A DNA stretch of 64,000 nt from Ktedonobacter sp. SOSP1-85. GTDB lineage: Bacteria; Chloroflexota; Ktedonobacteria; Ktedonobacterales; Ktedonobacteraceae. The stretch lies in the NCBI RefSeq assembly GCF_016587415.1, contig NZ_BNJI01000003.1:1674001-1738000 (forward strand). Reading direction: 5' to 3'. Made by a program: the position numbers and the translations under genes. The notes beneath the pieces are model-generated. The model searched no databases and was not told the DNA's origin. It saw only the letters and a list, made by a program, of their open reading frames with translations. This document shows positions 7,857 through 17,307 of the stretch, piece by piece; position 1 is the stretch's first letter, and each line of letters opens with the position of its first letter.

Positions 7857-9134
7857 ATGTCATTGAAGCGTGTCCTATCACTCTTGCTCCCGCTCACGAT
7901 CCTGTGCGCGATGCTCCTGTCGGCTTGTGGCGGTGCAGATTCTTCTTCTTCCCCATCGACGGGGCCTGTCACTCTGAATTACTGGTACACCGAGGGAACG
8001 GCTGAAGCCCCTGTGATTCTTGACCTGATCAAACAGTTCGAGAGCCAGAACCCCAATATCAAGATCAACGCTCAGCTCGTTCCATTCGCCGATGCTCAGG
8101 CCAAGTTCGCGACGGCGGCTCAGGCGGGTACTGCTCCCGACGTCCTGCGTTCCGATGTGGGTTGGGCGACCCAGTTTGCCTCCTCACGCTACCTGCTCCC
8201 GATCGATTCGATGGTCTCGCAGAGCGATCTGGCCGACTATCTGCCTTCGGCACTCAACTACGACAAATATAATGGCAAGCTCTATGGCCTGCCCCAGGTG
8301 ACCGACTTCCTGGCCATGCTCTACAATAAAGATGTCCTTGCCAAAGCCGGGATTACCACCCCCCCTACCACGATGAAGGACTTCGAGGCCGACGCCCTGA
8401 AGATCCAGCAGTCGAAGGCCGCCAAGTATGGCTTTGAGACCTCCGGTGCCTCCTACTTCGCCCTGCCCTTCTTCTGGTCATTCGGTGGCGGCATGATCGA
8501 CAACAACAGCAAGATCCAGGTTAACGGCCAGGGTTCGATTGACGGTATGAACTTCCTGACCAAATTGCAGAACCAGGACAAAGTCATGCCAGCCAAGGTC
8601 GACTTCAACAATGGCTACAACAACATGACCACCGATTTCAAAGATGGTCAGACAGCCATGATCTTCCAGGGTCCCTGGGAGGTTTCGAACATCCTTACTG
8701 GTTCCGCCTTTACCTCCAACCACAGCAACCTGGGTATCGCCGCGATCCCCGCGGGCCCCACGGGTGTGACTGGCTCTCCAACGGGTGGCCACACCTATGT
8801 GATCTACGCTGGCACCAAGCATCCTGAAGAATCCTACAAGTTTATCTCTTTCATGAGCTCAACCAGCAGCCAGATCGCGATTGCCAAAGCCAACCATACG
8901 CTGCCCACACGCCAGTCGGCCTACGCTGACAGCGCGGTCAAGTCTGATCCAGTCATCTCTGGCTACTACGCTGTTCGCCAGGTAGCAGTCAGCCGCCCTG
9001 TGATTCCTCAGGGTGGACAGCTATTCAAAGACTTCGATCCTGCCGTTCAGGCCATCCTGGCTGGCGCGAAGGCTCCTGCCGATGCCCTCAATGGCGTGGC
9101 AGCTAGCTGGCAGAAGCTTCTGGCTTCAAACTAA
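7857..9134 (+). CDS. Sugar ABC transporter substrate-binding lipoprotein (MalE-like)
   Basis: A 425-residue extracellular binding protein of the family-1 solute-binding class. The signal peptide ends in the lipobox LSAC (Cys24), so it is tethered to the membrane by a lipid. The mature part has typical features: NYWYTEGT at the start, LPQVTDFLAMLYNKDVLAKAGI near residue 140, and FQGPWEV near 270. It delivers a sugar, probably an oligosaccharide, to the two permeases downstream. A GGAGG ribosome site precedes the ATG. A strong palindrome after the gene may let it be made in excess of the permeases. Confidence 0.9.
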   Translation: MSLKRVLSLLLPLTILCAMLLSACGGADSSSSPSTGPVTLNYWYTEGTAEAPVILDLIKQFESQNPNIKINAQLVPFADAQAKFATAAQAGTAPDVLRSDVGWATQFASSRYLLPIDSMVSQSDLADYLPSALNYDKYNGKLYGLPQVTDFLAMLYNKDVLAKAGITTPPTTMKDFEADALKIQQSKAAKYGFETSGASYFALPFFWSFGGGMIDNNSKIQVNGQGSIDGMNFLTKLQNQDKVMPAKVDFNNGYNNMTTDFKDGQTAMIFQGPWEVSNILTGSAFTSNHSNLGIAAIPAGPTGVTGSPTGGHTYVIYAGTKHPEESYKFISFMSSTSSQIAIAKANHTLPTRQSAYADSAVKSDPVISGYYAVRQVAVSRPVIPQGGQLFKDFDPAVQAILAGAKAPADALNGVAASWQKLLASN

Positions 9135-9143
9135 GCTGATGGT

Positions 9144-9204
9144 TTTTCTGTGATGGGTATACCGTGGCGGCCTACGGCCGCCACGGTATACCCATCACAG
9201 AAAA
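9144..9204. terminator. Palindrome between binding-protein and permease genes
   Basis: A perfect 29-bp stem (9144-9172 and 9176-9204) with a 3-base loop (TAC) and a T run after it. It lies inside the operon, so it probably acts as a partial terminator or as an RNA-stabilising hairpin that raises binding protein relative to permease. Confidence 0.75.
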
Positions 9205-9243
9205 TTTTTCTCCACGCGATGGTTGAGAGGAGACACGTGTATC

Positions 9244-10233
9244 ATGGCAGTAATTACCGAACCATCTGGTTCAAATTTATCTGCCCAGCAGGTCAAACGC
9301 GAGAGGAAGCAGCAGTTCAAGATTGCTGGTCGCGCCTATCTCTGGCTTCTGCCCATACTCATCAGTATGGCAGCTATCGTCTACTACCCCCTGATTTATG
9401 GTGTTGTGCTAAGCTTTACCAATGCTAATCAGGATAACATCGCACTCCACCTGGGTAGCACCACCCTCCCGGCGACATACAAATTTGTTGGCTTTCAAAA
9501 CTATATCGATATCATCCAGAGCTGGTTTATGCCTGGCAGCGATGGAGCGCATATCCTCTTACAAACCGTGATCTGGATTGTCGCCAATATCGTGTTGCAC
9601 TTTGTTATCAGCCTGGGTTTGGCTCTCATTCTGAATCGCAAAATGCGCTTCCGCGCCATCTATCGCGTCCTGTTGATGGTACCCTGGGCCATGCCACAGT
9701 ATGTATCCGCCTTTGGCTGGCTCTTCCTCTTTAACCAGCAGTATGGTTTTATCGATGTGGCCCTGCAAAGCATGCATCTGCCCATCATTCCCTGGGCCTC
9801 AGATCCCAACTGGGCGCTTGTCTCGGTCATTATCGTCAACGTCTGGCTTGGCATCCCCTTCACGACCGTTACGCTTCTAGGCGGACTTCAGAGTATTCCA
9901 ACTGAGATGTACGAGGCATCCGCCATTGATGGAGCCACTCGTTGGCAGGCGCTGCGCTTTATTACGCTTCCTATGCTGCGTCCAATCGCCTTCCTGGTGA
10001 CGTTGCTAGATGTCATCTGGACGTTTAATGCCTTTAGCATTATCTATCTGATTACACAGGGTGGCCCTTTCAATCGCACGCAGACACTGGTAACATACGC
10101 CTGGGTCCAGGCTATTCAGGGGAAGCAGCTCTTTGGCGTTGGTGGTGCCTATGGTGTCATCATCCTAGTGATCCTGCTCATCTTCACTTTCTTCTATTCG
10201 CGACTGTTGCGTGCTAATGAGACTGTCTACTAG
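9244..10233 (+). CDS. Sugar ABC transporter permease (MalF-like)
   Basis: A 329-residue inner-membrane permease with six or so hydrophobic segments. The cytoplasmic EAA loop that docks the ATPase is clear near residues 215-240 (EMYEASAIDGATRWQALRFI). The frame extends 7 codons upstream to a TTG at 9223, but the ATG at 9244 sits a normal distance after GAGAGGAG and is the better start. It pairs with the next gene to form the channel of the sugar importer. No ATPase gene is in the cluster. Confidence 0.9.
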   Translation: MAVITEPSGSNLSAQQVKRERKQQFKIAGRAYLWLLPILISMAAIVYYPLIYGVVLSFTNANQDNIALHLGSTTLPATYKFVGFQNYIDIIQSWFMPGSDGAHILLQTVIWIVANIVLHFVISLGLALILNRKMRFRAIYRVLLMVPWAMPQYVSAFGWLFLFNQQYGFIDVALQSMHLPIIPWASDPNWALVSVIIVNVWLGIPFTTVTLLGGLQSIPTEMYEASAIDGATRWQALRFITLPMLRPIAFLVTLLDVIWTFNAFSIIYLITQGGPFNRTQTLVTYAWVQAIQGKQLFGVGGAYGVIILVILLIFTFFYSRLLRANETVY

Positions 10234-10253
10234 GCAGGCAAAAGGAAAGACCC

Positions 10254-11168
10254 ATGGCAGAAATTACTGATAGAGTGAGTCAACCTTCTCTGAGTAGTCA
10301 GAAGGTTGCGCAGAAGAGACGCAGTGGAAAGCGCATCGGTCGCACGCTTGAATCACTGGGGGCGCACCTGATCATGATTATTGTGGTCATTCTCTGCGTC
10401 TTCCCCCTGATTGTGATCATAGCGACCTCGCTCAAGCAGCCGCAGGACATCTTTACAGCCAGTTTCCAGCTCTTCCCGTCTCACCCCACGCTGGACAACT
10501 ACGTACATGTTTTGACTGATAATAGTGGCATCTTTTTTACCTGGACCTTTAACAGCTTCAAGATCGCCATTCTGACGACAATTGTGGGCGTCCTTTTCGC
10601 GGCCCCGGCGGCCTATGCCGTCTCACGCTGGAACTTCCTGGGCAAGCAGACCATCCTGGTCTCCTTCTTGATTACACAGATGTTCCCGGGCGTGCTCCTG
10701 CTCGTGCCTCTCTATAACTTGTATGTGCAGTTTAACCTGATCGATAACCACTACGGCCTGGTAATCGCCTATGCGACCACGGCCCTCCCGTTCAGCGTCT
10801 GGATGCTGAAGAACTTCTTTGATACCGTACCCAAAGAGCTGGACGAGGCGGCCTATGTCGACGGCTTGAGCTCGTTCCAGACCTTCTGGCGCATCGTCCT
10901 GCCCCTGACTATTCCTGGCGTGGCCGTAGTTGGTTTCTTCAACTTTATGGCTGCCTGGAATGAGTTCGTGCTGGCCTTCACCTTCCTGAACGATGCCCAT
11001 AACGTCACCCTGCCCGTGGGCATCAAGGACTACGTCCACAGCTTCGGCGCGGACTGGCACCTGCTGACCGCTGCGGCCGTCCTGGTGACCATTCCTGTGC
11101 TCATTGTCTTCCTCTGGGCGCAACGCTACCTCATCACCGGCCTCACCGGCGGTAGTGTCAAAGGTTAA
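10254..11168 (+). CDS. Sugar ABC transporter permease (MalG-like)
   Basis: A 304-residue membrane protein, partner of the MalF-like permease 20 bp upstream. It has a long N-terminal cytoplasmic part, then six hydrophobic segments and the EAA loop (ELDEAAYVDGLSSFQTFWRI, about residues 195-215). The C-terminus ITGLTGGSVKG is typical of MalG-type permeases, where it helps contact the ATPase. The ATG follows AAAGGAAAG at normal spacing. Confidence 0.9.
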   Translation: MAEITDRVSQPSLSSQKVAQKRRSGKRIGRTLESLGAHLIMIIVVILCVFPLIVIIATSLKQPQDIFTASFQLFPSHPTLDNYVHVLTDNSGIFFTWTFNSFKIAILTTIVGVLFAAPAAYAVSRWNFLGKQTILVSFLITQMFPGVLLLVPLYNLYVQFNLIDNHYGLVIAYATTALPFSVWMLKNFFDTVPKELDEAAYVDGLSSFQTFWRIVLPLTIPGVAVVGFFNFMAAWNEFVLAFTFLNDAHNVTLPVGIKDYVHSFGADWHLLTAAAVLVTIPVLIVFLWAQRYLITGLTGGSVKG

Positions 11169-11243
11169 TGTGAGAAACAAAGTAGCCGCCTAGGCAGGGA
11201 GCGGACCCGCTCCCTGCCTAGGCGGCTACTTTGTTTCTCACAT
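11168..11243. terminator. 37-bp perfect palindrome between convergent genes
   Basis: Arms 11168-11204 and 11207-11243 pair without a mismatch around a 2-base centre. The palindrome reaches from the end of the malG-like gene to the first base of the glycosidase stop codon, so it probably ends both transcripts. Confidence 0.8.
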
Positions 11244-14200
11244 CAATTTGTTTTTGTGTAGCGCTGGACGCCGCCGAAGCAGGTCACTTCCTGGCCCTGG
11301 ATGAGAACGGCTCCGGCCCGGTTGGGGAGAACCTCTATCCAGAGCCCTGGCTGGACCTCCAGGCGCTCAGGCTGGGCGCTTTCGGAGACACAGAGGGCGA
11401 GTTCACCCTGGGCCAGCGACTGCTTGATGGCCAGCACCGGGCTATCCTGCTGGATGCTCTTGCTCTCCATATCAAGCACGAGCTGGTAGACCTGGCGTAG
11501 CACGTCGCGACTGGCTGAATGCTCCAGCGGTACGCCTGACCAGGTGATCCTGCCCTTGCCCAGGTGAGAGACCTTGAGCCGGTTGTGGGCCTTGCGAATA
11601 TAGGACAGCTTCTCGCGCTCAAAGCTAAGCTGGCAGCGCTCCAGGCCTTCGCCCTCCAGGTATTCATAGTGACTGACTGGCCTGGGATCACTTCCCTGAA
11701 CCTCTTCAGTGAACATGGCCGGTACATACTGCCGGTTATGCATATCGCGCGTCACGACGCCACTCACAAAGAGGGTGCTTCCTTGCTCTACAAAGCTCTG
11801 GAGCGCCTGCCAGGCGTCGGTGTCAAATGCCTGAATGCCTGGCGCGAAGATAACGTGGGGTCGCTGTTCTGTCTGTGCCAGCTCTACGAGCTGGTGTTCC
11901 CCGACCATCTGCGGCACGATGCCGAAGTCATAGCCCAGGACGCGAATGCTCTGTCGGATGGCTTCTATGGCCAGATCGGGCCGTACGAACCATTGCGAGT
12001 AGGGGATAACAACCCACACTTCTGGCAGGGGACCCTCTTTCACCAGGTGCGGCTGAATGCTCTGCATCAGGCGCCCAAATTCTAACATGACGCCCAGTTC
12101 GGGTTTGGCGCTTCCATCGGCGCGTACCAGGCCGATGCTGTTCTCGTTCTCATTCGCCATATAGGCGTTAATGTGCCAGAGCCACTGGATCAGGCCTGCA
12201 CTGCGCGCGATCAAGGTCATGATAAATTTGCGCTCCAGCAAGTTGGCCTGCTCCTGCTCGCTGCGCCAGGGACGCCCGTCCACATCGCGCACGAACATGA
12301 CGCCAACCTCCTGCTGGAGATTGGGTTTTCCCACTGTCTTGTCCAGTAGCATATCGCAGAGCATGTCGTCGATGTTCCACCAGGGATGTGTGGTCGTGTA
12401 ATCGACGACGGGGGCGTAAAACTGCGGAGAGATACGCGCTCCGGCCTCATCCTGGCCGACACCTATCAGGGTCTGGCTGCCCGCGTCGCGGATCGCGGTA
12501 TTCATGTGCTCGACCCAACGCGTAAATATCTCCTGGGAGAAGAGGGTATAGTCCATGACTTTGAGCATATGCCGGTTCGCGGTGTAGCGCGGAGTGGTTT
12601 CGTAATCCCTGGCCTGTGGCAGGCTTACCTGCTCCCAGCGCTCCAGGTTCGCCGTCGTCTCACGCCAGCGCGCGCGTAGCTCGGCCAGGCTGTAGCGCTG
12701 CGCGAGCCACTGCTGGAACGCGGCTACTTCAAAGCGGTCATAGTTGGGGATGGGGCGCTCGCTGAAGATACGTTTGGGGTCGCCAAAGCTGGGTTCATTG
12801 ATCAGGTCCCAGGAGACGCTCTGGACCGCTGCGTAGCGCCGCGCGAAGGCCGCGACGAACTCCTGCTGCCCCTCGATAGAGCGCGGATCGAGCCAGGGAT
12901 TCTCGCCCTCGAAGAGTGGGGGTGAGAAGGCGAAGAAGTTGAAAATGACCTGGATATCGTGCCTGGCAGCCGTCATGACGAAGGCGTCCAGCGCCCGGAG
13001 CGCGGCCTCATTCGGGATGCCTGCTACAAACATGAAATCACGCCACGCTGTCCAGATGCCGGTGCGGATTAGGTTAATTCCAGCACGCTTCATGGCAGCG
13101 AAGTCGCGCTCCCAGCGCGCCGGGTTGGGCAAGGTCAGGAATTTGCGCTGCACCTGGCTATCCATATAGGTGGTGCCAAAGATGTGGAAGCGCTCCCCCT
13201 GCTGATAGAGGTAATCGCGGCCCGCCGTTAAGCGTTTATTTTGTGTGCTCTCGACCAGGGCCTCATTCCAGAGCCAGAAGCCGTTCTTGCGCCGGATGGC
13301 TGTTACCTGGGCGCCATATGTCGAAAACTCGATCTCGTAGAGGCCAGGTGTTTTTAGGGTTGGCAACTGGATGCGTTGCTCGCCCGCTACCCCTCCAGGG
13401 AACGTTAGCTCTCGGGTCTCCAGGATTTCGCCGCCAGACGTTGAAATGGTAACGCGAGCCTGCAAGGTGTGGTGTGAGCGTGTGGAGACCAGGACCGTGG
13501 GTGCCTCGCCAGGCTGATAGCAGGCGAATTGTGGGCGTGCCTCCAGCGTATGCATGCCCTCGGCTGCCAGGAGCAGGCTTTTCTGGAGTGCGTCCGCATT
13601 GGCGAGCCAGTCCTCTTTCGTGGCAGGCTGCCAGGGAGAGATCAACCAGCGCCCACCCTTAAAATGCCCCGCGCGTTGGTCGAGTATCATAAGCGGTGTG
13701 GCGAGTGGTTGGGCCTCCGCTTCGTCGGCGTTACGCAGGAAGAGGAGTGGTGTCAACTGGGTGTCTATGGGGCCTGACGATCCCAGGTCGGCTGGCTGGT
13801 CGTTGGCCTGCGTCAGCATGGGGTAAAAGGACCAGAAGTTTCCGGCCTGCGCATCTGAGAGTTGCCAGGGCTGCTCACGCAGGAAGGCGGCCTCCTCCGA
13901 GGGGGCCAGGCGCAGGCTGGTAGTGGGCAGGTGTAGCGAGTAGAAGGGCCCCAGGTAGAGCTGCTCCATGTAGGCCTGTTGCTCGGGGAGGACGCTCCCC
14001 TCGCTATCTACGGGTCGCGTGAAGGGCATGCCGCCAAAAATGGCGAGGTTGCCACCCTGCTGGAGGAAGCGCAGAATGGCTGGCCAGGCCTGCTCAGGGA
14101 AATAAGCGCCATGAAAGGATACCAGGAGTGCGCACTCCTGGGCCAGCGCTGTGGGCAACTCCTGGGCATTCGCCACCTGGAAATCCCCTGGCACCAGGCG

Positions 14201-14287
14201 TGCCAGCTCTTCAGGCGAGCAGCCGCCTGGATAAGTCGCGTCATGAAATACAAGCATACTTTGACTCGTTGGGAGTGGTTGGAACAT
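11243..14287 (-). CDS. Glycoside hydrolase, GH42-like (beta-galactosidase type)
   Basis: A 1014-residue cytoplasmic enzyme (no signal peptide). Residues 1-90 look like a ThuA/amidotransferase-like Rossmann segment (LVSFHGAYFPEQAW, LAIFGG). The TIM-barrel domain (about 360-740) shows clan GH-A features: WDLINEPS with the presumed acid/base Glu498, and LQQEVGVMF with the presumed nucleophile Glu. The C-terminal part (about 750-1014) resembles the trimerisation/amidotransferase-like domain of GH42 beta-galactosidases. It probably cleaves the sugar brought in by the convergent MalEFG-type transporter. GH42 is the best guess; another GH-A family is possible. Confidence 0.75.
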   Translation of the reverse strand: MFQPLPTSQSMLVFHDATYPGGCSPEELARLVPGDFQVANAQELPTALAQECALLVSFHGAYFPEQAWPAILRFLQQGGNLAIFGGMPFTRPVDSEGSVLPEQQAYMEQLYLGPFYSLHLPTTSLRLAPSEEAAFLREQPWQLSDAQAGNFWSFYPMLTQANDQPADLGSSGPIDTQLTPLLFLRNADEAEAQPLATPLMILDQRAGHFKGGRWLISPWQPATKEDWLANADALQKSLLLAAEGMHTLEARPQFACYQPGEAPTVLVSTRSHHTLQARVTISTSGGEILETRELTFPGGVAGEQRIQLPTLKTPGLYEIEFSTYGAQVTAIRRKNGFWLWNEALVESTQNKRLTAGRDYLYQQGERFHIFGTTYMDSQVQRKFLTLPNPARWERDFAAMKRAGINLIRTGIWTAWRDFMFVAGIPNEAALRALDAFVMTAARHDIQVIFNFFAFSPPLFEGENPWLDPRSIEGQQEFVAAFARRYAAVQSVSWDLINEPSFGDPKRIFSERPIPNYDRFEVAAFQQWLAQRYSLAELRARWRETTANLERWEQVSLPQARDYETTPRYTANRHMLKVMDYTLFSQEIFTRWVEHMNTAIRDAGSQTLIGVGQDEAGARISPQFYAPVVDYTTTHPWWNIDDMLCDMLLDKTVGKPNLQQEVGVMFVRDVDGRPWRSEQEQANLLERKFIMTLIARSAGLIQWLWHINAYMANENENSIGLVRADGSAKPELGVMLEFGRLMQSIQPHLVKEGPLPEVWVVIPYSQWFVRPDLAIEAIRQSIRVLGYDFGIVPQMVGEHQLVELAQTEQRPHVIFAPGIQAFDTDAWQALQSFVEQGSTLFVSGVVTRDMHNRQYVPAMFTEEVQGSDPRPVSHYEYLEGEGLERCQLSFEREKLSYIRKAHNRLKVSHLGKGRITWSGVPLEHSASRDVLRQVYQLVLDMESKSIQQDSPVLAIKQSLAQGELALCVSESAQPERLEVQPGLWIEVLPNRAGAVLIQGQEVTCFGGVQRYTKTN

Positions 14288-14334
14288 AGTGGAGCTTTCT
14301 ATTACAAAATAATGCCAATTGTAAGGTTGCTATA

Positions 14335-15395
14335 TTACGCGCGGCGGGGAGCGACCGAGGCGCGTTTGACCAGTTCTACGTTGATGATGCTGGCCGAGCT
14401 GACCATATCGGGATCGGCCGCTTGCATGAGCAGGCGTTTGACTGCGATGCTTCCCAGCGCCTCCTTATCGACGTGAACGGTGGTCAGGGCTGGTGTGAGG
14501 TGCTCGACCATAGCGATATTATCAAAGCCAATGATAGAGATATCTTCGGGAATAGAGCGTCCTGCTTCACGCAGGGCCTTCATCGCGCCGATAGCCGTTT
14601 CGTCGTTTGCGCAAAAGAGGGCCGTGAATGGTGTTCCTGCCTGGAGCAAGGCTTTACATGCCTCATAACCGCCCTCAGTTGAGAGCGTACACGCTGCGGT
14701 CAGGCTGTAATCAACGGGGATGCCAGCGTCTAGCAGGGCCGTCCGATAGCCTGCGGCTCGCCGCTCGATGGTATAAATTGTCTGGATTGGTCGTGGCCCG
14801 GGTGCGGCAGACCCGCCAATGAATGCGATTTGTCGATGCCCCTGCTGGAGAAGATGCTCCACCGCCATCCTGGCGCCCTCGAAGTTGTCGCATAGGACCG
14901 TATCGATTTTGAGGCCGCGCACAAAATTGTCGACCAGCACAAGGGGGATGTTCATCTCTTTGATGAGTCGAATGGTCTCGGCCTCGGCAGGACCTACGAG
15001 CAAAGCGCTTCCTAGCTGCATCTCTTGCAAGGTGGTGCGCAGTAGTTGGGGCGTTGGCACAAGGTGTCCTACATCACGATAGGTTACCTTGCTATTCGTT
15101 TTGCGCGCCTCGGCCTCTACTCCATGCAGGATGGGCGACCAGAAGGGATTGCTGATTGCCGAGCCTGTATCGACGCTGGAGCAATAGAGAAAGCCAATTT
15201 CTTTGATGGCTTGATGGCCCTCGCGCCGGGTATCCTGCATAACCTGTTTGGAGTATCCAAGACCCTGGCTGCGCGTAGCACGCGTTGCCGCATCTCCTCC
15301 GTCACATTGGCGTGATTATGAAAGACGCGCGACACCGTGCCTACGGAGACCTCTGCTTTGCGTGCGATATCTTTTACCGTGACTGAATTGGGCAC
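14335..15395 (-). pseudogene. LacI-family regulator broken by a frameshift
   Basis: The N-terminal part (from an ATG at 15395) encodes the LacI helix-turn-helix VTVKDIARKAEVSVGTVSRV. It then leaves frame; the ligand-binding domain continues in another frame (IGFLYCSS..., to 14335), about 300 residues and otherwise intact. Joining the frames at about 15255-15265 restores the expected AARVLGYSK; a single missing G in TTGGA (minus strand) explains it. The gene lies just upstream of the glycosidase and would be its natural repressor. Either the gene is inactive, or the base was lost in sequencing, or the frame is recoded. Confidence 0.8.
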
Positions 15396-15534
15396 CGATG
15401 TAGCCCCTTTCTGACAGCATCAAGCCTTATTTTAGCAGCATCAGGTTTTCCTGTTGTGTTTCATTGAAATGAATGTACTATATTTTCTCTTTGTCGTCAA
15501 GGATAGACCCTGTCCCTTCGCGCCTGCGGCGCTT

Positions 15535-15595
15535 AGGGGTAAAGGGTGTGCATGAAAAACGGTAAAGCCGTTTTTCATGCACACCCTTTACCCCT
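15535..15595. terminator. Palindrome after the lyxose isomerase gene
   Basis: A perfect 28-bp stem (15535-15562 and 15568-15595) with loop TAAAG. The arm base AGGGGTAAAGGGTGTG resembles the palindromes at 1736 and 51079. Small GC hairpins flank it on each side (GCGCC-TGC-GGCGC and GCTCGC-GCA-GCGAGC). Confidence 0.75.
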
Positions 15596-15706
15596 GAAGG
15601 CTCGCGCAGCGAGCTTAGACAAGAGCCAGAAGAGAATTAGAAGGCCTTCCTGTCCCTCGCGCCCACGCCCTATACAGTGAATGTTCAATGAATAATTGAA
15701 GCACTG

Positions 15707-16255
15707 CTAGGCCTCTGCGATCTCGGGCTGGCGACGGATGCGAGGATCGGTGAAGATATCATATTCATCGCGGCTGGTGCTCGAAAACTCTGAGACGATG
15801 GCTCCCTCGGTGCCAGACTGGAACCAGTGCAAGGTGTCGGGGGGAATTGTGTATTGTTCGCCGGGATGAAGCTCGATCTCATGGAAAACGGTATAGTAGT
15901 CCTCGCTCCCTGTGGGGATGTGTGCCTGAATTGTGGCTGTCGGCTCGCCTTCAACATAGAGCCAGACTCGACCCCAGCGACAGCGAAAGGTCTCCATCTT
16001 TCCTGGGGTTGCGTTTATAAATGGATGTTTGTGCTCAGGGCAGGTCTGGTATGGTAAGAGCACAAGCTCTTTGGCGCAGTAGCGATCAGTGTTGATGTAG
16101 GTGATGAGTTCGAGTCCTGTGCGTTCAATTTCGCCCAGTCCAAAGTCCGCAATTTCGATTGCCTTATGCTCTTCAGGTGTGAGAAGGATACCCTGTTGGG
16201 CAAGCATCTCAGCGGTCTGGGCTTGAAGTTGATCAACCTGGCTCTGTTTCAACAT
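15707..16255 (-). CDS. D-lyxose ketol-isomerase (cupin)
   Basis: A 182-residue single-domain cupin. The metal-binding set is visible: CPEHKHP with two His, an acidic residue in PGKMETFR, and a His in PPDTLHWFQ. The ending EGAIVSEFSSTSRDEYDIFTD is characteristic of the D-lyxose isomerase family. It interconverts D-lyxose and D-xylulose (often also mannose and fructose) using a divalent metal. It lies downstream in orientation of the small membrane protein gene and upstream of the broken lacI-like gene, suggesting a pentose role beside the sugar transporter. Confidence 0.85.
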   Translation of the reverse strand: MLKQSQVDQLQAQTAEMLAQQGILLTPEEHKAIEIADFGLGEIERTGLELITYINTDRYCAKELVLLPYQTCPEHKHPFINATPGKMETFRCRWGRVWLYVEGEPTATIQAHIPTGSEDYYTVFHEIELHPGEQYTIPPDTLHWFQSGTEGAIVSEFSSTSRDEYDIFTDPRIRRQPEIAEA

Positions 16256-16295
16256 AAAATAACCATCCTTTTAAATTCCAATTCATTTGCTCAGT

Positions 16296-16336
16296 ATTAT
16301 ACTAGCCCAGACATCTTGTCTGAGCTAGTAATATGT
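16296..16336 (-). terminator. Terminator hairpin of the small membrane protein gene
   Basis: ACTAGC and GCTAGT arms with an inner CAGACA/TGTCTG pair around TCT make a near-continuous stem about 40 bp past the stop at 16377. Confidence 0.55.
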
Positions 16337-16376
16337 GAGAACCTGAGTTTGCGTGACCAATAGGCGTATAAATCTA

Positions 16377-16589
16377 TTACTCTACAGTACGCTGTGTCTT
16401 TGAATCCTTCTGCTCTGTAGGCAGGATTATACGCAGGTAGATGAAGGCAAGCAGGAGAAAAAGGATTCCGAAGAATACTGCGCTTATGCGTATGGGTGTT
16501 AGTGTGGAGGAGGCTAAGAGACTCCAAATGAGAGCATAGAGTCCAAAGAGAATGCATACCAGTGGCACCCAGAATCGAAGAGCTTTCAT
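16377..16589 (-). CDS. Small two-helix membrane protein
   Basis: A 70-residue protein with two hydrophobic helices (about residues 5-26 and 33-55) and a charged C-terminal tail ending TEQKDSKTQRTVE. The start at 16589 is set by a strong AGGAGG ribosome site; a longer frame to 16640 lacks one. No family is recognised. It sits alone, with a hairpin terminator. Confidence 0.65.
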   Translation of the reverse strand: MKALRFWVPLVCILFGLYALIWSLLASSTLTPIRISAVFFGILFLLLAFIYLRIILPTEQKDSKTQRTVE

Positions 16590-16974
16590 GCTAGGTCCTC
16601 CTTTTGCAGATAACTTTGTTGCTGAGCACAGCAAAAACACCGGGTCCAGCCTTACAGCTTGCTATCCTGCGTACATCCTATGAAAAAAGATGCACTAAGG
16701 TATCGCTTACCGACCAGACTTCCCGGTGCTCCTTATGAAAAATGCTTTTAAAACTTTTTTCTTAGTATATCATGTGCCTGCTCGCTATGCAACTGAAGCA
16801 TTATACACGCCAGAGTTTACAAGAACTCAACCTATACCACATCTACTCATTCCAGCCATAGCGATGTGGGATGTAGTACCTGCTGAACACGTCGAAATAC
16901 AGAAGTAGTAGTGGTACTTCAGGAAAGATTGCGCTTGAGAGAGCTTTTATTGAGCGTTTTTTGATCCAGGATGC

Positions 16975-17004
16975 TTGACTTTACAACTACCCCATTACTA
17001 TACT
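16975..17004 (+). promoter_or_regulatory. Promoter upstream of a 26-codon ORF
   Basis: TTGACT (16975-16980), 18 bp, TATACT (16999-17004). Transcription would start near 17011, about 90 nt before the small ORF at 17101. The stretch 16590-16974 shows no gene I can support. Confidence 0.5.
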
Positions 17005-17100
17005 GTGAACGGTAGGTCGTTTACGCTTTAGATGCAACGCGGCAGGTAGCCTGCCATCTGTCAAGAAAGACAAAAATCTGTCACCCCAAGGAGGAACCGA

Positions 17101-17181
17101 ATGGACGAGGGTAGTAGTCGCCCTCCCAGCTTGTGGAGGTTGTACGACCCTTTTTCGGCCGGAAAAGTGCTGTTGAATTGA
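17101..17181 (+). CDS. Possible small protein or leader peptide
   Basis: A 26-codon frame, MDEGSSRPPSLWRLYDPF and so on, preceded by a strong AAGGAGG at good spacing and by the promoter at 16975-17004. It has no recognised family and no transmembrane helix. It could be a real small protein or a leader peptide ahead of the ABC permease, 360 bp downstream. Support is only the translation signals. Confidence 0.35.
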   Translation: MDEGSSRPPSLWRLYDPFSAGKVLLN

Positions 17182-17307
17182 TCTGAGCGCAGTTTTTATT
17201 ATTCCTGCTTCCCCTGGCCTCATTTCACGGCTCGCTTTTCCGTTCACATGACCGGAGGCGAGAAGCGTGATTTATCCTCTTGCGATCCTCACCTTCTCCG
17301 CAACTAG

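Noticed and set aside
16726..16908. A 60-codon frame between the small membrane protein and the ABC permease
   Set aside because: There is no ribosome site, no recognisable sequence and AT-rich composition typical of intergenic DNA.
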